This document shows positions 1 through 6,672 of a DNA stretch of 10,178 nucleotides, in pieces. How positions within the stretch are numbered: the stretch's first letter is position 1; each line of letters begins with the position of its first letter. Position numbers and translations under genes: made by a program. Origin of the DNA: Bacteroidota bacterium (GTDB lineage: Bacteria; Bacteroidota; Ignavibacteria; Ignavibacteriales; Ignavibacteriaceae); contig JAJYSI010000073.1 in NCBI GenBank assembly GCA_021793635.1, forward strand, positions 1-10,178. The letters run 5' to 3'. Below the pieces are notes generated by a model that saw only the letters and a list, made by a program, of their open reading frames with translations, was not told where the DNA came from and did not search any database.

Positions 1-1036
1 CGATCTCTTTAGGGACGGATGCATGAGTCATGCTTGCCGGATGACTAATTAAGCTCTCAACTCCGCCGAGGCTTTCGCCCAATGTAAACACTTTAACATT
101 CTTTAAAAGCTTTTTTGCTTTATCAACATTGCCGAAATCCGCGGAGATCATTCCGCCAAATCCCCGCATTTGTTTTTTCGCCAGCTCATGCTGCGGATGG
201 TTTGGGAGACCGGGATAATAAACCTTTGCCGCAACACCTGATTCAACTAAATATTCGGCAAACTTTACTGCATTCTGATTATGCCGTTCCATTCTTACCG
301 CTAAGGTTTTTGAGGAGCGTAAAATCAGCCAGCAATCGAATGGAGACGGAACCGCACCAACAGCATTTTGAACGTACCGGATCCTTTCATGAACTTTGTC
401 ATTGCCCGTCACGATAATTCCACCGATTACATCGCTGTGTCCGTTTATATATTTTGTAGTGCTGTGCAAAACAATATCGCAGCCGAGTGTTAAAGGATTC
501 TGGAAATACGGACTCATGAAAGTATTGTCCACAATACTTAAAAGATTATTCTCCTTACAAATCTTTGAAGCTCCTTCCAAGTCGGTAAGATTCAGCATCG
601 GATTTGTGGGACTCTCCAGATAAACAAGCTTTGTATTTTTCTTAATTGCCTTTTTGATGTTATTCAGGTCGGTAGTATCCACCCAGGAATATTCGAGTCC
701 GTAATCTTTCATGATAAGCTCAAATAATCTGAAAGTTCCGCCGTAAACATTGTTAGTAACGATAATATGGTCGCCTGCTTTAACAAGGCTCATCAATGAA
801 TGAGTTGCGGCTAAACCGCTGCTGAATGCAATTCCGTATTTACCTTTTTCTAAGGCGGCGATGTTTGCTTCCAGAGACTGCCTTGTCAGGTTATGCGTTC
901 TGCCGTATTCGTAGCCTTTATTTTTTCCTAATTCTTCCTGAGCATAGGTTGATGTTTGGTAGATTGGTGTTATAACCGCACCGGTTACTTCATCCGGATG
1001 CTGCCCGGCGTGAATTGCGTCTGTTGAAAAGCCCAT
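1..1036 (-). CDS. Cystathionine gamma-lyase / gamma-synthase family PLP enzyme (C-terminus cut by window edge)
   Basis: This is a PLP-dependent enzyme of the Cys/Met metabolism family. In this context it most likely cleaves cystathionine to cysteine, 2-oxobutyrate and ammonia; gamma-synthase activity cannot be excluded from sequence alone. About 345 residues are visible and family members have about 380, so only the last few dozen are missing. The PLP-binding lysine is K195 in HSTTKYINGHSDVIGG. Other family blocks are YEYGRTHN (about 42-49), FSSGLAATHS (71-80), ESPTNP (141-146), VDNTFMSPYFQNPL (169-182) and, near the edge, the ESLGGVESLISHPASMTH block that ends the family fold. The segment usually read as NPTR is NLTR here. 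The ATG at 1036 has AAAGGA six bases upstream (1043-1048), which supports the start. The gene follows cystathionine beta-synthase on the same strand after a 186-base spacer filled by a repeat element. Confidence 0.93.
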   Translation of the reverse strand, partial: MGFSTDAIHAGQHPDEVTGAVITPIYQTSTYAQEELGKNKGYEYGRTHNLTRQSLEANIAALEKGKYGIAFSSGLAATHSLMSLVKAGDHIIVTNNVYGGTFRLFELIMKDYGLEYSWVDTTDLNNIKKAIKKNTKLVYLESPTNPMLNLTDLEGASKICKENNLLSIVDNTFMSPYFQNPLTLGCDIVLHSTTKYINGHSDVIGGIIVTGNDKVHERIRYVQNAVGAVPSPFDCWLILRSSKTLAVRMERHNQNAVKFAEYLVESGVAAKVYYPGLPNHPQHELAKKQMRGFGGMISADFGNVDKAKKLLKNVKVFTLGESLGGVESLISHPASMTHASVPKEI

Positions 1037-1089
1037 GGATAATCCTTTATTATATTTATACAAAATTCAATGTCATGATAATCTAATTC

Positions 1090-1220
1090 GCAAAGCGCAG
1101 AGAGCATAAAGCAGAGCCGAAGTAAACTGCAATTACAATGAAACTTCGCTTCGGTAAAGCATGCATAGCGCAAAGCAAATGGCGTAATGCACTCTATGCA
1201 CTTTGCACTATGTTCTATGC
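1090..1220. repeat. Heptad-repeat hairpin element between cbs and the gamma-lyase gene
   Basis: On the plus strand four heptads run in exact register at 1090-1117, each starting with GC (for example GCAAAGC at 1090-1096 and GCAGAGA at 1097-1103). From 1155 to 1220 the sequence runs in mostly seven-base steps ending in GC (GCAAAGC at 1170, AAATGGC at 1177, GTAATGC at 1184, ACTTTGC at 1200, TCTATGC at 1214), with two nine-base steps at 1161 and 1191. CATAGCGCAAAG at 1164-1175 pairs with CTTTGCACTATG at 1201-1212 in 11 of 12 positions. A smaller stem joins CCGAAG (1117-1122) and CTTCGG (1149-1154). The element ends two bases from the cbs stop codon. It may be a processing or attenuation hairpin in the cbs transcript or a dispersed repeat; function is unknown. 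Confidence 0.7.
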
Positions 1221-1222
1221 GA

Positions 1223-2590
1223 TTATGAAAACTTCGCGTGTTCAAGGATATCATATCTTGTAATAATATCCACAATCCTTCCGTATTCGGTTACGAGTAC
1301 TGCAGGAGAATCACTCAAATATTTTTTAACATTACTTAGTTCAGTACGTTCGTCAAGTGAAGGAAAACTTGGTTCCATTACTTCATGAATATTTGCCTCA
1401 AGCAAAGCCGGATTTTCAAGTAATCCCCAGGTCAACTTTGTTTCTCTTATACTGCCGACAGATTCACCTCTATCAATTACAGGAAGCTGCGAGAAGCCTT
1501 TTGTATTAAGCAATTCAACTGCGGCTTTCACTTTGTCATAAGGATTCAAAAAAGTCAATTCTTTCTGTCTGCCTTCCCACTTTGCAGATGAAATATCTTT
1601 TAAGGTTCTGATTTCATTAGGTAAAAGTCTTTTTTCTTTCAGCCACTCATCGCTGTGGAATTTAGAGAGATATCTTTCACCGGTATCGCATACGATAAAA
1701 ACGATAACGGCATTTTCATCCAATTCCTTTGCTACTTGAAGCGTTATTCCCAAAATAGTTCCCGTACTTCCGCCGCAAAAAATTCCTTCTTCCCGCGAAA
1801 GCATCCTTGCAAAGTTAAAGGAATCCATATCGCTGATGTTATAAATTTTGTCGATGTACTGGAAATGTACATTCTTCGGCAAGCAATCCTGACCAATACC
1901 TTCAACAAGATAAGGAGTCCCCTGAGTCATTTCATTTTTCTCTTTATATTCTTTGAAGATCGAACCGAATGGATCCGCACCGATTACCTGTACATTTTTA
2001 TTTTTTTCTTTTAGATATCTTCCAACTCCGCTTATCGTTCCTCCAGTGCCTATACCCGCTACAAAATGTGTAATCTTTCCGTCAGTCTGTTCCCAAATTT
2101 CCGGTCCGGTTGTACGGTAATGTACCTCCGGATTAGCCGGATTGGAATACTGGTACATAAAAATAGAGTTAGGAGTTTCCTGGTTTATTTTTTTCGCTAC
2201 TGTTATGTAATAATCAGGATGGTCATGCTTAACGGCGTTGGAAACAACAATTACGTCTCCGCCTAAAGCTTTAAGATAATTTATCTTTTCGCTGCTGACT
2301 TTATCAGTAACAACAAAAATTGATTTATAACCTTTCACAGCACAAGCAAGAGCAAGTCCGATACCGGTATTTCCGCTGGTTGCTTCAATTACAGTCCCGC
2401 CTGGCTTTATCTTGCCGCTTCTCTCGGCTTCTTCAAGCATCGAAAGACCGATTCTATCTTTAACGCTGCCGCCGGGATTTGCAGACTCCAGCTTTGCAAA
2501 AATTTTTGGCTTCAAGCCCTTGTTTAATTTGTTCAGCTTAATGAGCGGAGTGTTTCCTATTGCCTCAAGTATGTTGTTTTTATAATTCAT
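1223..2590 (-). CDS. cbs: Cystathionine beta-synthase (PLP domain plus CBS-domain pair)
   Basis: This cytoplasmic PLP enzyme should condense homocysteine with serine (or a serine-derived acceptor) to cystathionine, the first step of reverse transsulfuration. The catalytic domain covers about residues 1-325. It shows the PLP lysine K44 in NPGGSVKDR, the SGNTG substrate loop (72-76), the GTGGT phosphate-binding loop (181-185) and GGSTG (273-277). DPFGS at 206-210 matches the DPxGS block that separates CBS from plain cysteine synthase. A C-terminal part (about 330-455) has two CBS-type segments, with [13 protein letters not shown] at about 369-381 and [19 protein letters not shown] at about 431-449. 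No N-terminal heme-binding extension is present. At 455 residues it is the usual length for a bacterial CBS with the regulatory pair. The start has no clear Shine-Dalgarno. It lies 96 bases after fmt and precedes the gamma-lyase-type gene. Confidence 0.93.
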   Translation of the reverse strand: MNYKNNILEAIGNTPLIKLNKLNKGLKPKIFAKLESANPGGSVKDRIGLSMLEEAERSGKIKPGGTVIEATSGNTGIGLALACAVKGYKSIFVVTDKVSSEKINYLKALGGDVIVVSNAVKHDHPDYYITVAKKINQETPNSIFMYQYSNPANPEVHYRTTGPEIWEQTDGKITHFVAGIGTGGTISGVGRYLKEKNKNVQVIGADPFGSIFKEYKEKNEMTQGTPYLVEGIGQDCLPKNVHFQYIDKIYNISDMDSFNFARMLSREEGIFCGGSTGTILGITLQVAKELDENAVIVFIVCDTGERYLSKFHSDEWLKEKRLLPNEIRTLKDISSAKWEGRQKELTFLNPYDKVKAAVELLNTKGFSQLPVIDRGESVGSIRETKLTWGLLENPALLEANIHEVMEPSFPSLDERTELSNVKKYLSDSPAVLVTEYGRIVDIITRYDILEHAKFS

Positions 2591-2686
2591 AAAATATGGA
2601 AAATTGTTTTATGATTTTTTAATTCTAAAAGATATTTGTTTTGAAAAGATAATAACGAATCCGCAAATAATGTGGAGTAATCCAAT

Positions 2687-3595
2687 TCACTTATTAACGA
2701 AACTAAAGCCTCTCAGAAACTCATCTATTTTCATCCGGCGTTTACCTTCCTGCTGAAGCTCAAGAATATCCAGAGAGCCGGTACCGGTTCCGATTGCCAG
2801 TGAATTTTTTGTTTGGTAGAATTCTCCGGCACTCAAATTTTGATTCTGCAATATTTTAGTTTTATAAATTTTAATTGTTTTGTCTTTAAACTTAAAAAAG
2901 GCTCCCGGAAACGGAGAAAGACCTCTGATCATGTTATGAATTTCTTCAGCGGATTTATTCCAGTTTATTTCACACAATTCTTTTGTAATTTTAGGTGCGG
3001 CAGAAGTCAGCGAATCATCCTGCTTCTTTAACTCATATTTTCCGTTATCAATTAGGCTGACGGTCTGCAAAACTATTTCTGCACCGAGCAGACTCATCTT
3101 ATCATGCAAGGTTCCAAAATCATCTTCTTCATCAATTTTTAATTTTTCCTGGAGAAGGATATTCCCGGTATCGACTTTATCTTCCAGCATAAAAGTAGTA
3201 ACGCCGGTTTCTGTTTCTCCTTTGATCAAAGCCCACTGGATAGGCGCCGCACCCCGGTATTTCGGAAGCAAAGATCCATGCAGATTGAACGAGCCTTTTG
3301 AAGGGATTGTAAATACTTCTCGCGGCAAAATCCTAAAGGCAACAACAACAAATAAATCCGCATTAAACGATTTAAGCTGCGAAATAAAATCCTTATCCTT
3401 TAAACTTTCAGGCTGGAGAACCGGAATATTATTTTTAACTGCGGCTTCTTTAACAGGTGTGAAGGAAACTTTTTGTCCGCGTCCTCTTTCTTTGTCCGGT
3501 CCGGTAACTACCGCGGCAACAGTATTGCTGCTTGAGAGTAACGCATTAAGTGAGGGAACGGCGAAATCCGGAGTTCCCATAAAAATTATTTTCAT
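2687..3595 (-). CDS. fmt: Methionyl-tRNA formyltransferase
   Basis: Transfers the formyl group from 10-formyltetrahydrofolate to Met-tRNAfMet so that translation can start with formylmethionine. It is 302 residues, slightly shorter than the E. coli enzyme. The N-terminal Rossmann-like catalytic domain opens with MKIIFMGTPDFAVPSL (1-16). The catalytic Asn and His lie in NLHGSLLPKYRGAAPI (N104, H106), and the partner aspartate is D142 in VDTGNI. PDKERGRGQK (33-42) is the loop that contacts the acceptor stem in this family. A C-terminal OB-like domain starts near 205 (CEINWNKSAEEIHNMIRGL, 208-226). The start is 15 bases after the def stop codon, so the two genes are almost certainly co-transcribed. 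No Shine-Dalgarno is evident in that gap, which fits translational coupling or SD-independent initiation. Confidence 0.97.
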   Translation of the reverse strand: MKIIFMGTPDFAVPSLNALLSSSNTVAAVVTGPDKERGRGQKVSFTPVKEAAVKNNIPVLQPESLKDKDFISQLKSFNADLFVVVAFRILPREVFTIPSKGSFNLHGSLLPKYRGAAPIQWALIKGETETGVTTFMLEDKVDTGNILLQEKLKIDEEDDFGTLHDKMSLLGAEIVLQTVSLIDNGKYELKKQDDSLTSAAPKITKELCEINWNKSAEEIHNMIRGLSPFPGAFFKFKDKTIKIYKTKILQNQNLSAGEFYQTKNSLAIGTGTGSLDILELQQEGKRRMKIDEFLRGFSFVNK

Positions 3596-3610
3596 TTTTA
3601 AAGCGGGATT

Positions 3611-4174
3611 TTATGCAAGCTGATAATTGACGTCATCCGTTACCGGATATTGGAACTGAATTTTTCTTTTTTTAATCTTGATAATATCCTTATTCACTTT
3701 TTTCTTCATTTCAGAATCGATTAAATCAGTAAAGAGAGTTCCCTGCAGATGATCATATTCATGCTGAATTACTCTGGCAAGATAGTCCTCGGCATTTAAA
3801 GTGCGTTCGATAAAATCCGTATCTCTAAATGAAATTGTTACACGCTCCGGTCTATCAATTTCTGCGCGAATATCGGGAATACTTAAACAGCCTTCTTCCA
3901 TTGTAACTTTCTCTTCAGATCTAAAAGTAATTTTAGGATTGATAAAAACAAAAGGCTTATCTTTTTCATGTCCTTCAACTTTAGCTAAATCGACAATGAA
4001 AATAGATTTATCAGAGCCGACTTGATTTGCAGCTAACCCAACCCCGTTGGCATTATGCATCGTCTCGAACATATCCCGTATAAGCTCGATAGTCTTCATG
4101 TCAACTTCTTTCAGTTGAATTGCTTTTTTTCGTAAAATCTTATCTCCGATTAAATTGATAGGCAGCAAAGCCAT
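3611..4174 (-). CDS. def: Peptide deformylase
   Basis: Metalloenzyme that removes the N-formyl group from nascent polypeptides at the ribosome. All three family motifs are intact: GVGLAANQ (44-51), EGCLS (94-98, with metal ligand C96) and HEYDH (138-142, with metal ligands H138 and H142 and catalytic E139). At 187 residues it is a little longer than the E. coli protein; the extra length is mainly a basic, lysine-rich C-terminal tail (about 157-175). The start has a good AGGAG (4180-4184) five bases before the ATG, the best ribosome-binding site on the minus strand here. It is the first gene of the def-fmt pair and may also drive cbs and the gamma-lyase gene downstream. Confidence 0.98.
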   Translation of the reverse strand: MALLPINLIGDKILRKKAIQLKEVDMKTIELIRDMFETMHNANGVGLAANQVGSDKSIFIVDLAKVEGHEKDKPFVFINPKITFRSEEKVTMEEGCLSIPDIRAEIDRPERVTISFRDTDFIERTLNAEDYLARVIQHEYDHLQGTLFTDLIDSEMKKKVNKDIIKIKKRKIQFQYPVTDDVNYQLA

Positions 4175-4368
4175 TTCTTCTCCTAATTCTTATTAAATCT
4201 TAAATGATAGCCGTTCTTGTTTTCGTAAATATTCTGATGCGCTAAATTAAATAAATCAAAACGAATAAGAAAGTCGGTAGTGACCTAAATTGACTAAAAG
4301 CGAAATTAAGGTTTAATATCATTCTGTCTGCTGCGGGTAATATTTCAGAATATTATAAATGAATTAGT

Positions 4369-4387
4369 TCCCGAAACAAGTTCGGGA
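4369..4387. repeat. Small GC-rich palindrome (dispersed-repeat type)
   Basis: TCCCGAAACAAGTTCGGGA is a perfect 7-bp stem with a 5-base loop, much richer in GC than its surroundings and followed by TGACA. Palindromes of the TCCCGAA...TTCGGGA kind, with an adjoining TGAC, recur many times in some bacterial genomes, so I read this as one copy of a dispersed element. Only one copy is present in this window, so dispersal is inferred. It has no following T-run on the plus strand and is not a typical terminator. Confidence 0.6.
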
Positions 4388-4552
4388 TGACAAATTAAAA
4401 TTAAGATACTACAAGAAAGATTTCTATCATTTAAATTTTCTTAGATGATGCACTTAATAATTGGCAAGATGAAATTTAGACCGGTAATTTATTGTGTTAA
4501 AGATCATTATGTGCTTTTCTTATCTTGAATATAAATTATCTTATCGAAATTT

Positions 4553-4584
4553 TTGTCTATCAAATTTAAGGTAGTGCGTATAGA
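4553..4584 (+). promoter_or_regulatory. Weak promoter candidate for the Rieske gene
   Basis: TTGTCT at 4553-4558 and TATAGA at 4579-4584 are separated by 20 bases. That is too long for a sigma-70 promoter and closer to the wide spacing of Bacteroidota-type promoters, but the -7 element does not match TAnnTTTG well. The position, about 100 bases before the start codon, would place the 4591-4631 hairpin in the leader. This is a guess. Confidence 0.2.
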
Positions 4585-4590
4585 ATTTTT

Positions 4591-4631
4591 TTAAAGGCTA
4601 TTCATTGTTTATAAACTGAATCAGCCTTTAA
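4591..4631 (+). promoter_or_regulatory. Nested hairpin / inverted repeat upstream of the Rieske gene
   Basis: TTAAAGGCT (4591-4599) pairs perfectly with AGCCTTTAA (4623-4631). After a small internal bulge, TTCA (4601-4604) pairs with TGAA (4617-4620). The 12-base loop itself contains the perfect palindrome GTTTATAAAC (4607-4616). The structure ends 54 bases before the Rieske ATG. It could be a DNA operator for a dimeric regulator (the central palindrome plus flanking arms) or an RNA leader hairpin. It is not followed directly by a T-run, so a simple terminator is less likely, although a T-rich stretch occurs at 4651-4664. Confidence 0.45.
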
Positions 4632-4685
4632 TAATTAATTATACCGCTGCCTTTTTTTATTTTTAACCAATTTAAGGAAATATTT

Positions 4686-5165
4686 ATGAAGATTAACCGG
4701 AGGGATTTTTTCAAAAAAGCTGGACAAGGCGCAATAGTTTTGGCAGTACCGGCAATAGCAAGCTCAATTTTAGAAAGCTGCAACAATAACATAACCAATC
4801 CGACATCAAACAGCGCATCCTTAGCAAATGTTAACGGAACTTACGCCAACGGAATTGTTAAGCTGGCAGTAAATTCATCCTCGCCTTTATCAAAAACCGG
4901 CACAGCCGCAATGTTAAATTTTACAAACGGTCAATTGCTCGTTGATCATCCTTCCGCAAATACTTTTAATGCATTGTCAGCAGTATGTACTCATGCCGGC
5001 TGCTTAATAACAAATTTCGATTCGGGAAGCTCACAATTTGTTTGTCCGTGCCATGGTTCCCGATATGATGTAAATGGAAATGTAGTTTCGGGACCGGCAC
5101 CTTCACCACTGCAAAAGTATCAAGTAGAATTTGCAAGCGATACTATAACAGTGAATGTAGGGTAA
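4686..5165 (+). CDS. Tat-exported Rieske [2Fe-2S] protein, probable lipoprotein
   Basis: A 159-residue electron-transfer protein placed outside the cytoplasmic membrane. The N-terminus reads NRRDFFKKAG (4-13), a twin-arginine motif, followed by a hydrophobic stretch (about 15-29). ILESC ends at C32 and resembles a lipobox, though Glu at -2 is unusual, so lipid anchoring is plausible rather than certain. The Rieske fold carries both cluster boxes: C101-T-H103-A-G-C106 and C120-P-C122-H123. C101, H103, C120 and H123 are the expected iron ligands and C106/C122 the stabilising disulfide. S125 and Y127 after the second box are typical of high-potential Rieske proteins, and GPAPSPL (137-142) matches the usual proline loop. 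AAGGA at 4674-4678 is well placed for the ATG. No cytochrome b, cytochrome c or oxidase subunit gene is adjacent, so its redox partner is unknown. Confidence 0.93.
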   Translation: MKINRRDFFKKAGQGAIVLAVPAIASSILESCNNNITNPTSNSASLANVNGTYANGIVKLAVNSSSPLSKTGTAAMLNFTNGQLLVDHPSANTFNALSAVCTHAGCLITNFDSGSSQFVCPCHGSRYDVNGNVVSGPAPSPLQKYQVEFASDTITVNVG

Positions 5166-5199
5166 CTTTTTCATTAATTATTTACTCAAGTTACGCATT

Positions 5200-5284
5200 T
5201 AAATCTTAATCTTTCTCTTAGTCGTAAACTTACTCGGATTTTTAATCGGATTAAGAGAAAGATTACGATTAAGATTACGACTGT
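5200..5284. repeat. Hexad-repeat hairpin downstream of the Rieske gene
   Basis: Six hexads ending in C run in register from 5200 to 5235 (such as TTAATC at 5206 and TTTCTC at 5212). Six hexads in the opposite sense, starting with GA, run from 5249 to 5284 (GATTAA at 5249 and 5267, GAGAAA at 5255, GATTAC at 5261 and 5273). The arms pair: ATCTTTCTCTTA (5209-5220) matches TAAGAGAAAGAT (5252-5263) perfectly over 12 bp, and AATCTTAATC (5202-5211) matches GATTAAGATT (5267-5276) over 10 bp. The two pairings overlap by three bases, so both fit only with a 5-base bulge. A separate perfect palindrome, GTTACGTAAC, lies at 5283-5292. Located between convergent genes, the hairpin may end transcription from either side, but no clean T-run follows. 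Confidence 0.7.
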
Positions 5285-5325
5285 TACGTAACATGATTTA
5301 TTAACTCACCTTTCACGATCCTTAG

Positions 5326-5399
5326 GAATACGGGAGTGATTGAGTAATGTAATATTTATAATCACTCCATTATTCCAACTTTCCAATACTGCAGAGTTG
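5326..5399. repeat. Octad-repeat hairpin in the same convergent gap
   Basis: Octads GAATACGG, GAGTGATT and GAGTAATG follow each other in register on the plus strand from 5326 to 5349. From 5360 octads of the opposite sense run to 5399 (AATCACTC at 5360, CATTATTC at 5368, CAACTTTC at 5376, CAATACTG at 5384, CAGAGTTG at 5392). GGAGTGATT (5333-5341) pairs perfectly with AATCACTCC (5360-5368), and GGAATA (5325-5330) with TATTCC (5371-5376), separated by a 2-by-2 internal loop. The hairpin loop is 18 bases. It lies just behind the 3' end of the VIT1-type gene and could serve as its transcript end, but it lacks the T-run of a standard terminator. Confidence 0.7.
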
Positions 5400-5453
5400 G
5401 TTTTGCGTTTGAGGTCTTAATAATTACAGTTGCTTTTTGAGGAATCTTAAAAT

Positions 5454-6563
5454 TTAGAGCATCCTCGATATTAATTCTCCAATAAAATATCCTATTGCTG
5501 CAATTCCAAAGCCGACTACAAACATATCAAAGCCGCTTCTAAAAATTCCTCTGCCGGTAAAGAAGCTTCTCGCAGCACCGACTCCGAAGTGTGCAAGCAT
5601 TGCAATTATAAATGCAGTCCAAATTGCCGGTCTTCCGCTTAAAAAGAAAAACGGAGCTACCGGAATAATTGCGCCAATAGCTGTTGCTAAGCCGGTTATC
5701 CATCCTTCTTTCAACGGACTGACATTCTGTTCCCCGATTCCCAATTCCTCTCGGACTTTTTCTTCCAAAGCCTGAGCGGGATTTTTCATTACTTCGACTG
5801 CAAGTGCATTTGCCTCTTCAGGGCTCATCCCTTTTGATTCATAAATCAATGCAAGCTCTTCAGTTTCCAATTCAGGCATTAAAAGAATTTCTTCGCTTTC
5901 CATTTGCCTTTCGTGGTCATAAACTTCTTTTTCACTTACAGCGGCAAGATATCCGGACGAGCCCATAGAAAGAGAATCGGCAATCATCCCCGAAATTCCT
6001 GAAATCAAAATTATATGCGGTGCTACACTCGCGCCGATTACACCGGCAATCAAGCCGAAGTTTGCAGTCAAGCCGTCATTAAATCCATAAACAATATTCC
6101 GCAGCAGTCCGCCGGATTCTGATTTATGCCAGGGCTCTTCGCTGGTTCCTTTTATTGTCATAAGCTTGCCTGCATGCTCGGCAGAATCCTTGGCAAGTTT
6201 CAGCGCAATATTTTTTGTTGGCTCATCACTGCTTTCCCTGTACAATCCCAAATAAGATTTCACCTCTGTCGATTCTTCACTCATCAAAGCTTTAGATAAA
6301 ATCCACGGACCAAATTTTTTTGATGTCCATGCCATCATTCTTGCCTGCAAAGAAGGCTTAAATTCTGTTATCTGAATGTTATTCTTTTTAATTAGATCGC
6401 TCCATGCAACAATATGCTTGTCCTCTACCGAAGCTAATTTTAGGTAAACATCTTTTTTATTTTCATCATTAATTAGTCCGGCAAGTATTCTATAAAGAAA
6501 AGCGGCATCAACCTCTTCCTGAAGATGATGGAGCCAAACTGATGAAGAATCTTTCTTACTCAT
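5454..6563 (-). CDS. Ferritin-like / VIT1 fusion membrane protein (MbfA-like iron or manganese transporter)
   Basis: Two-part protein of 369 residues. The N-terminal part (about 10-140) looks like a rubrerythrin/ferritin-like four-helix domain with acidic and histidine residues spaced as metal ligands: E16/E17, E47 and H50 in VEDKH, the EESTE cluster at 96-100, and E129/H130 in SAEH. The C-terminal part is a CCC1/VIT1 domain. It begins with GFNDGLTANFGLIAGV (160-175), followed by SLSMGSSGYLA (198-207), an acidic cytoplasmic segment rich in Glu (about 211-275) that resembles the VIT1 metal-binding region, and three hydrophobic segments (about 288-308, 313-331, 347-366). The same order occurs in MbfA, a membrane-bound ferritin that exports iron in alphaproteobacteria. 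Export of Fe(II) or Mn(II) is inferred. No Shine-Dalgarno is seen. It lies 109 bases downstream of a sensor kinase on the same strand. Confidence 0.88.
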   Translation of the reverse strand: MSKKDSSSVWLHHLQEEVDAAFLYRILAGLINDENKKDVYLKLASVEDKHIVAWSDLIKKNNIQITEFKPSLQARMMAWTSKKFGPWILSKALMSEESTEVKSYLGLYRESSDEPTKNIALKLAKDSAEHAGKLMTIKGTSEEPWHKSESGGLLRNIVYGFNDGLTANFGLIAGVIGASVAPHIILISGISGMIADSLSMGSSGYLAAVSEKEVYDHERQMESEEILLMPELETEELALIYESKGMSPEEANALAVEVMKNPAQALEEKVREELGIGEQNVSPLKEGWITGLATAIGAIIPVAPFFFLSGRPAIWTAFIIAMLAHFGVGAARSFFTGRGIFRSGFDMFVVGFGIAAIGYFIGELISRML

Positions 6564-6672
6564 AAAAATATTTTTTTGATAATTTAAGAATGCTATTTAA
6601 TGTATCTGCAATTTATAAATAAAATATGTACTTATAAAGAATGAAATTCCTTTTTCCTTTTAATATAAAAGA

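Larger units (their letters stand above)
4175..4685. other. Divergent intergenic region between def and the Rieske gene
   Basis: About 510 bases without a credible gene, so promoters for both flanking transcription units should lie here. Seen in it: an AT-only hairpin TAATATT-TCAG-AATATTA at 4338-4355, a GC-rich palindrome at 4369-4387, a nested hairpin at 4591-4631, and a poor promoter candidate at 4553-4584. A 27-codon reading frame at 4445-4528 has no ribosome-binding site and is not called. The rest is AT-rich sequence in which I see no feature. Confidence 0.8.

Noticed and set aside
115..623. Two plus-strand reading frames opposite the gamma-lyase gene
   Set aside because: They are shadows of a well-supported minus-strand gene with intact PLP-enzyme motifs.
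985..1275. A 96-codon minus-strand reading frame across the cbs to gamma-lyase spacer
   Set aside because: It overlaps both flanking genes and is open mainly because the heptad repeat lacks stops in that frame; it has no family resemblance or ribosome-binding site.
3222..3623. A 133-codon plus-strand reading frame opposite fmt
   Set aside because: It is antisense to the conserved catalytic domain of fmt and its translation looks like no protein family.
4445..4528. A 27-codon reading frame in the divergent intergenic region
   Set aside because: There is no ribosome-binding site, no recognisable motif, and frames this short are expected by chance.
5200..5276. Standard Rho-independent terminator
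   Set aside because: The stem is AT-rich with a 31-base loop and no T-run after it on either strand, so it is listed as a repeat with possible terminator function only.
5200..5399. CRISPR array
   Set aside because: Units are 6 and 8 bases with no spacers, and the arms are inverted rather than direct repeats.
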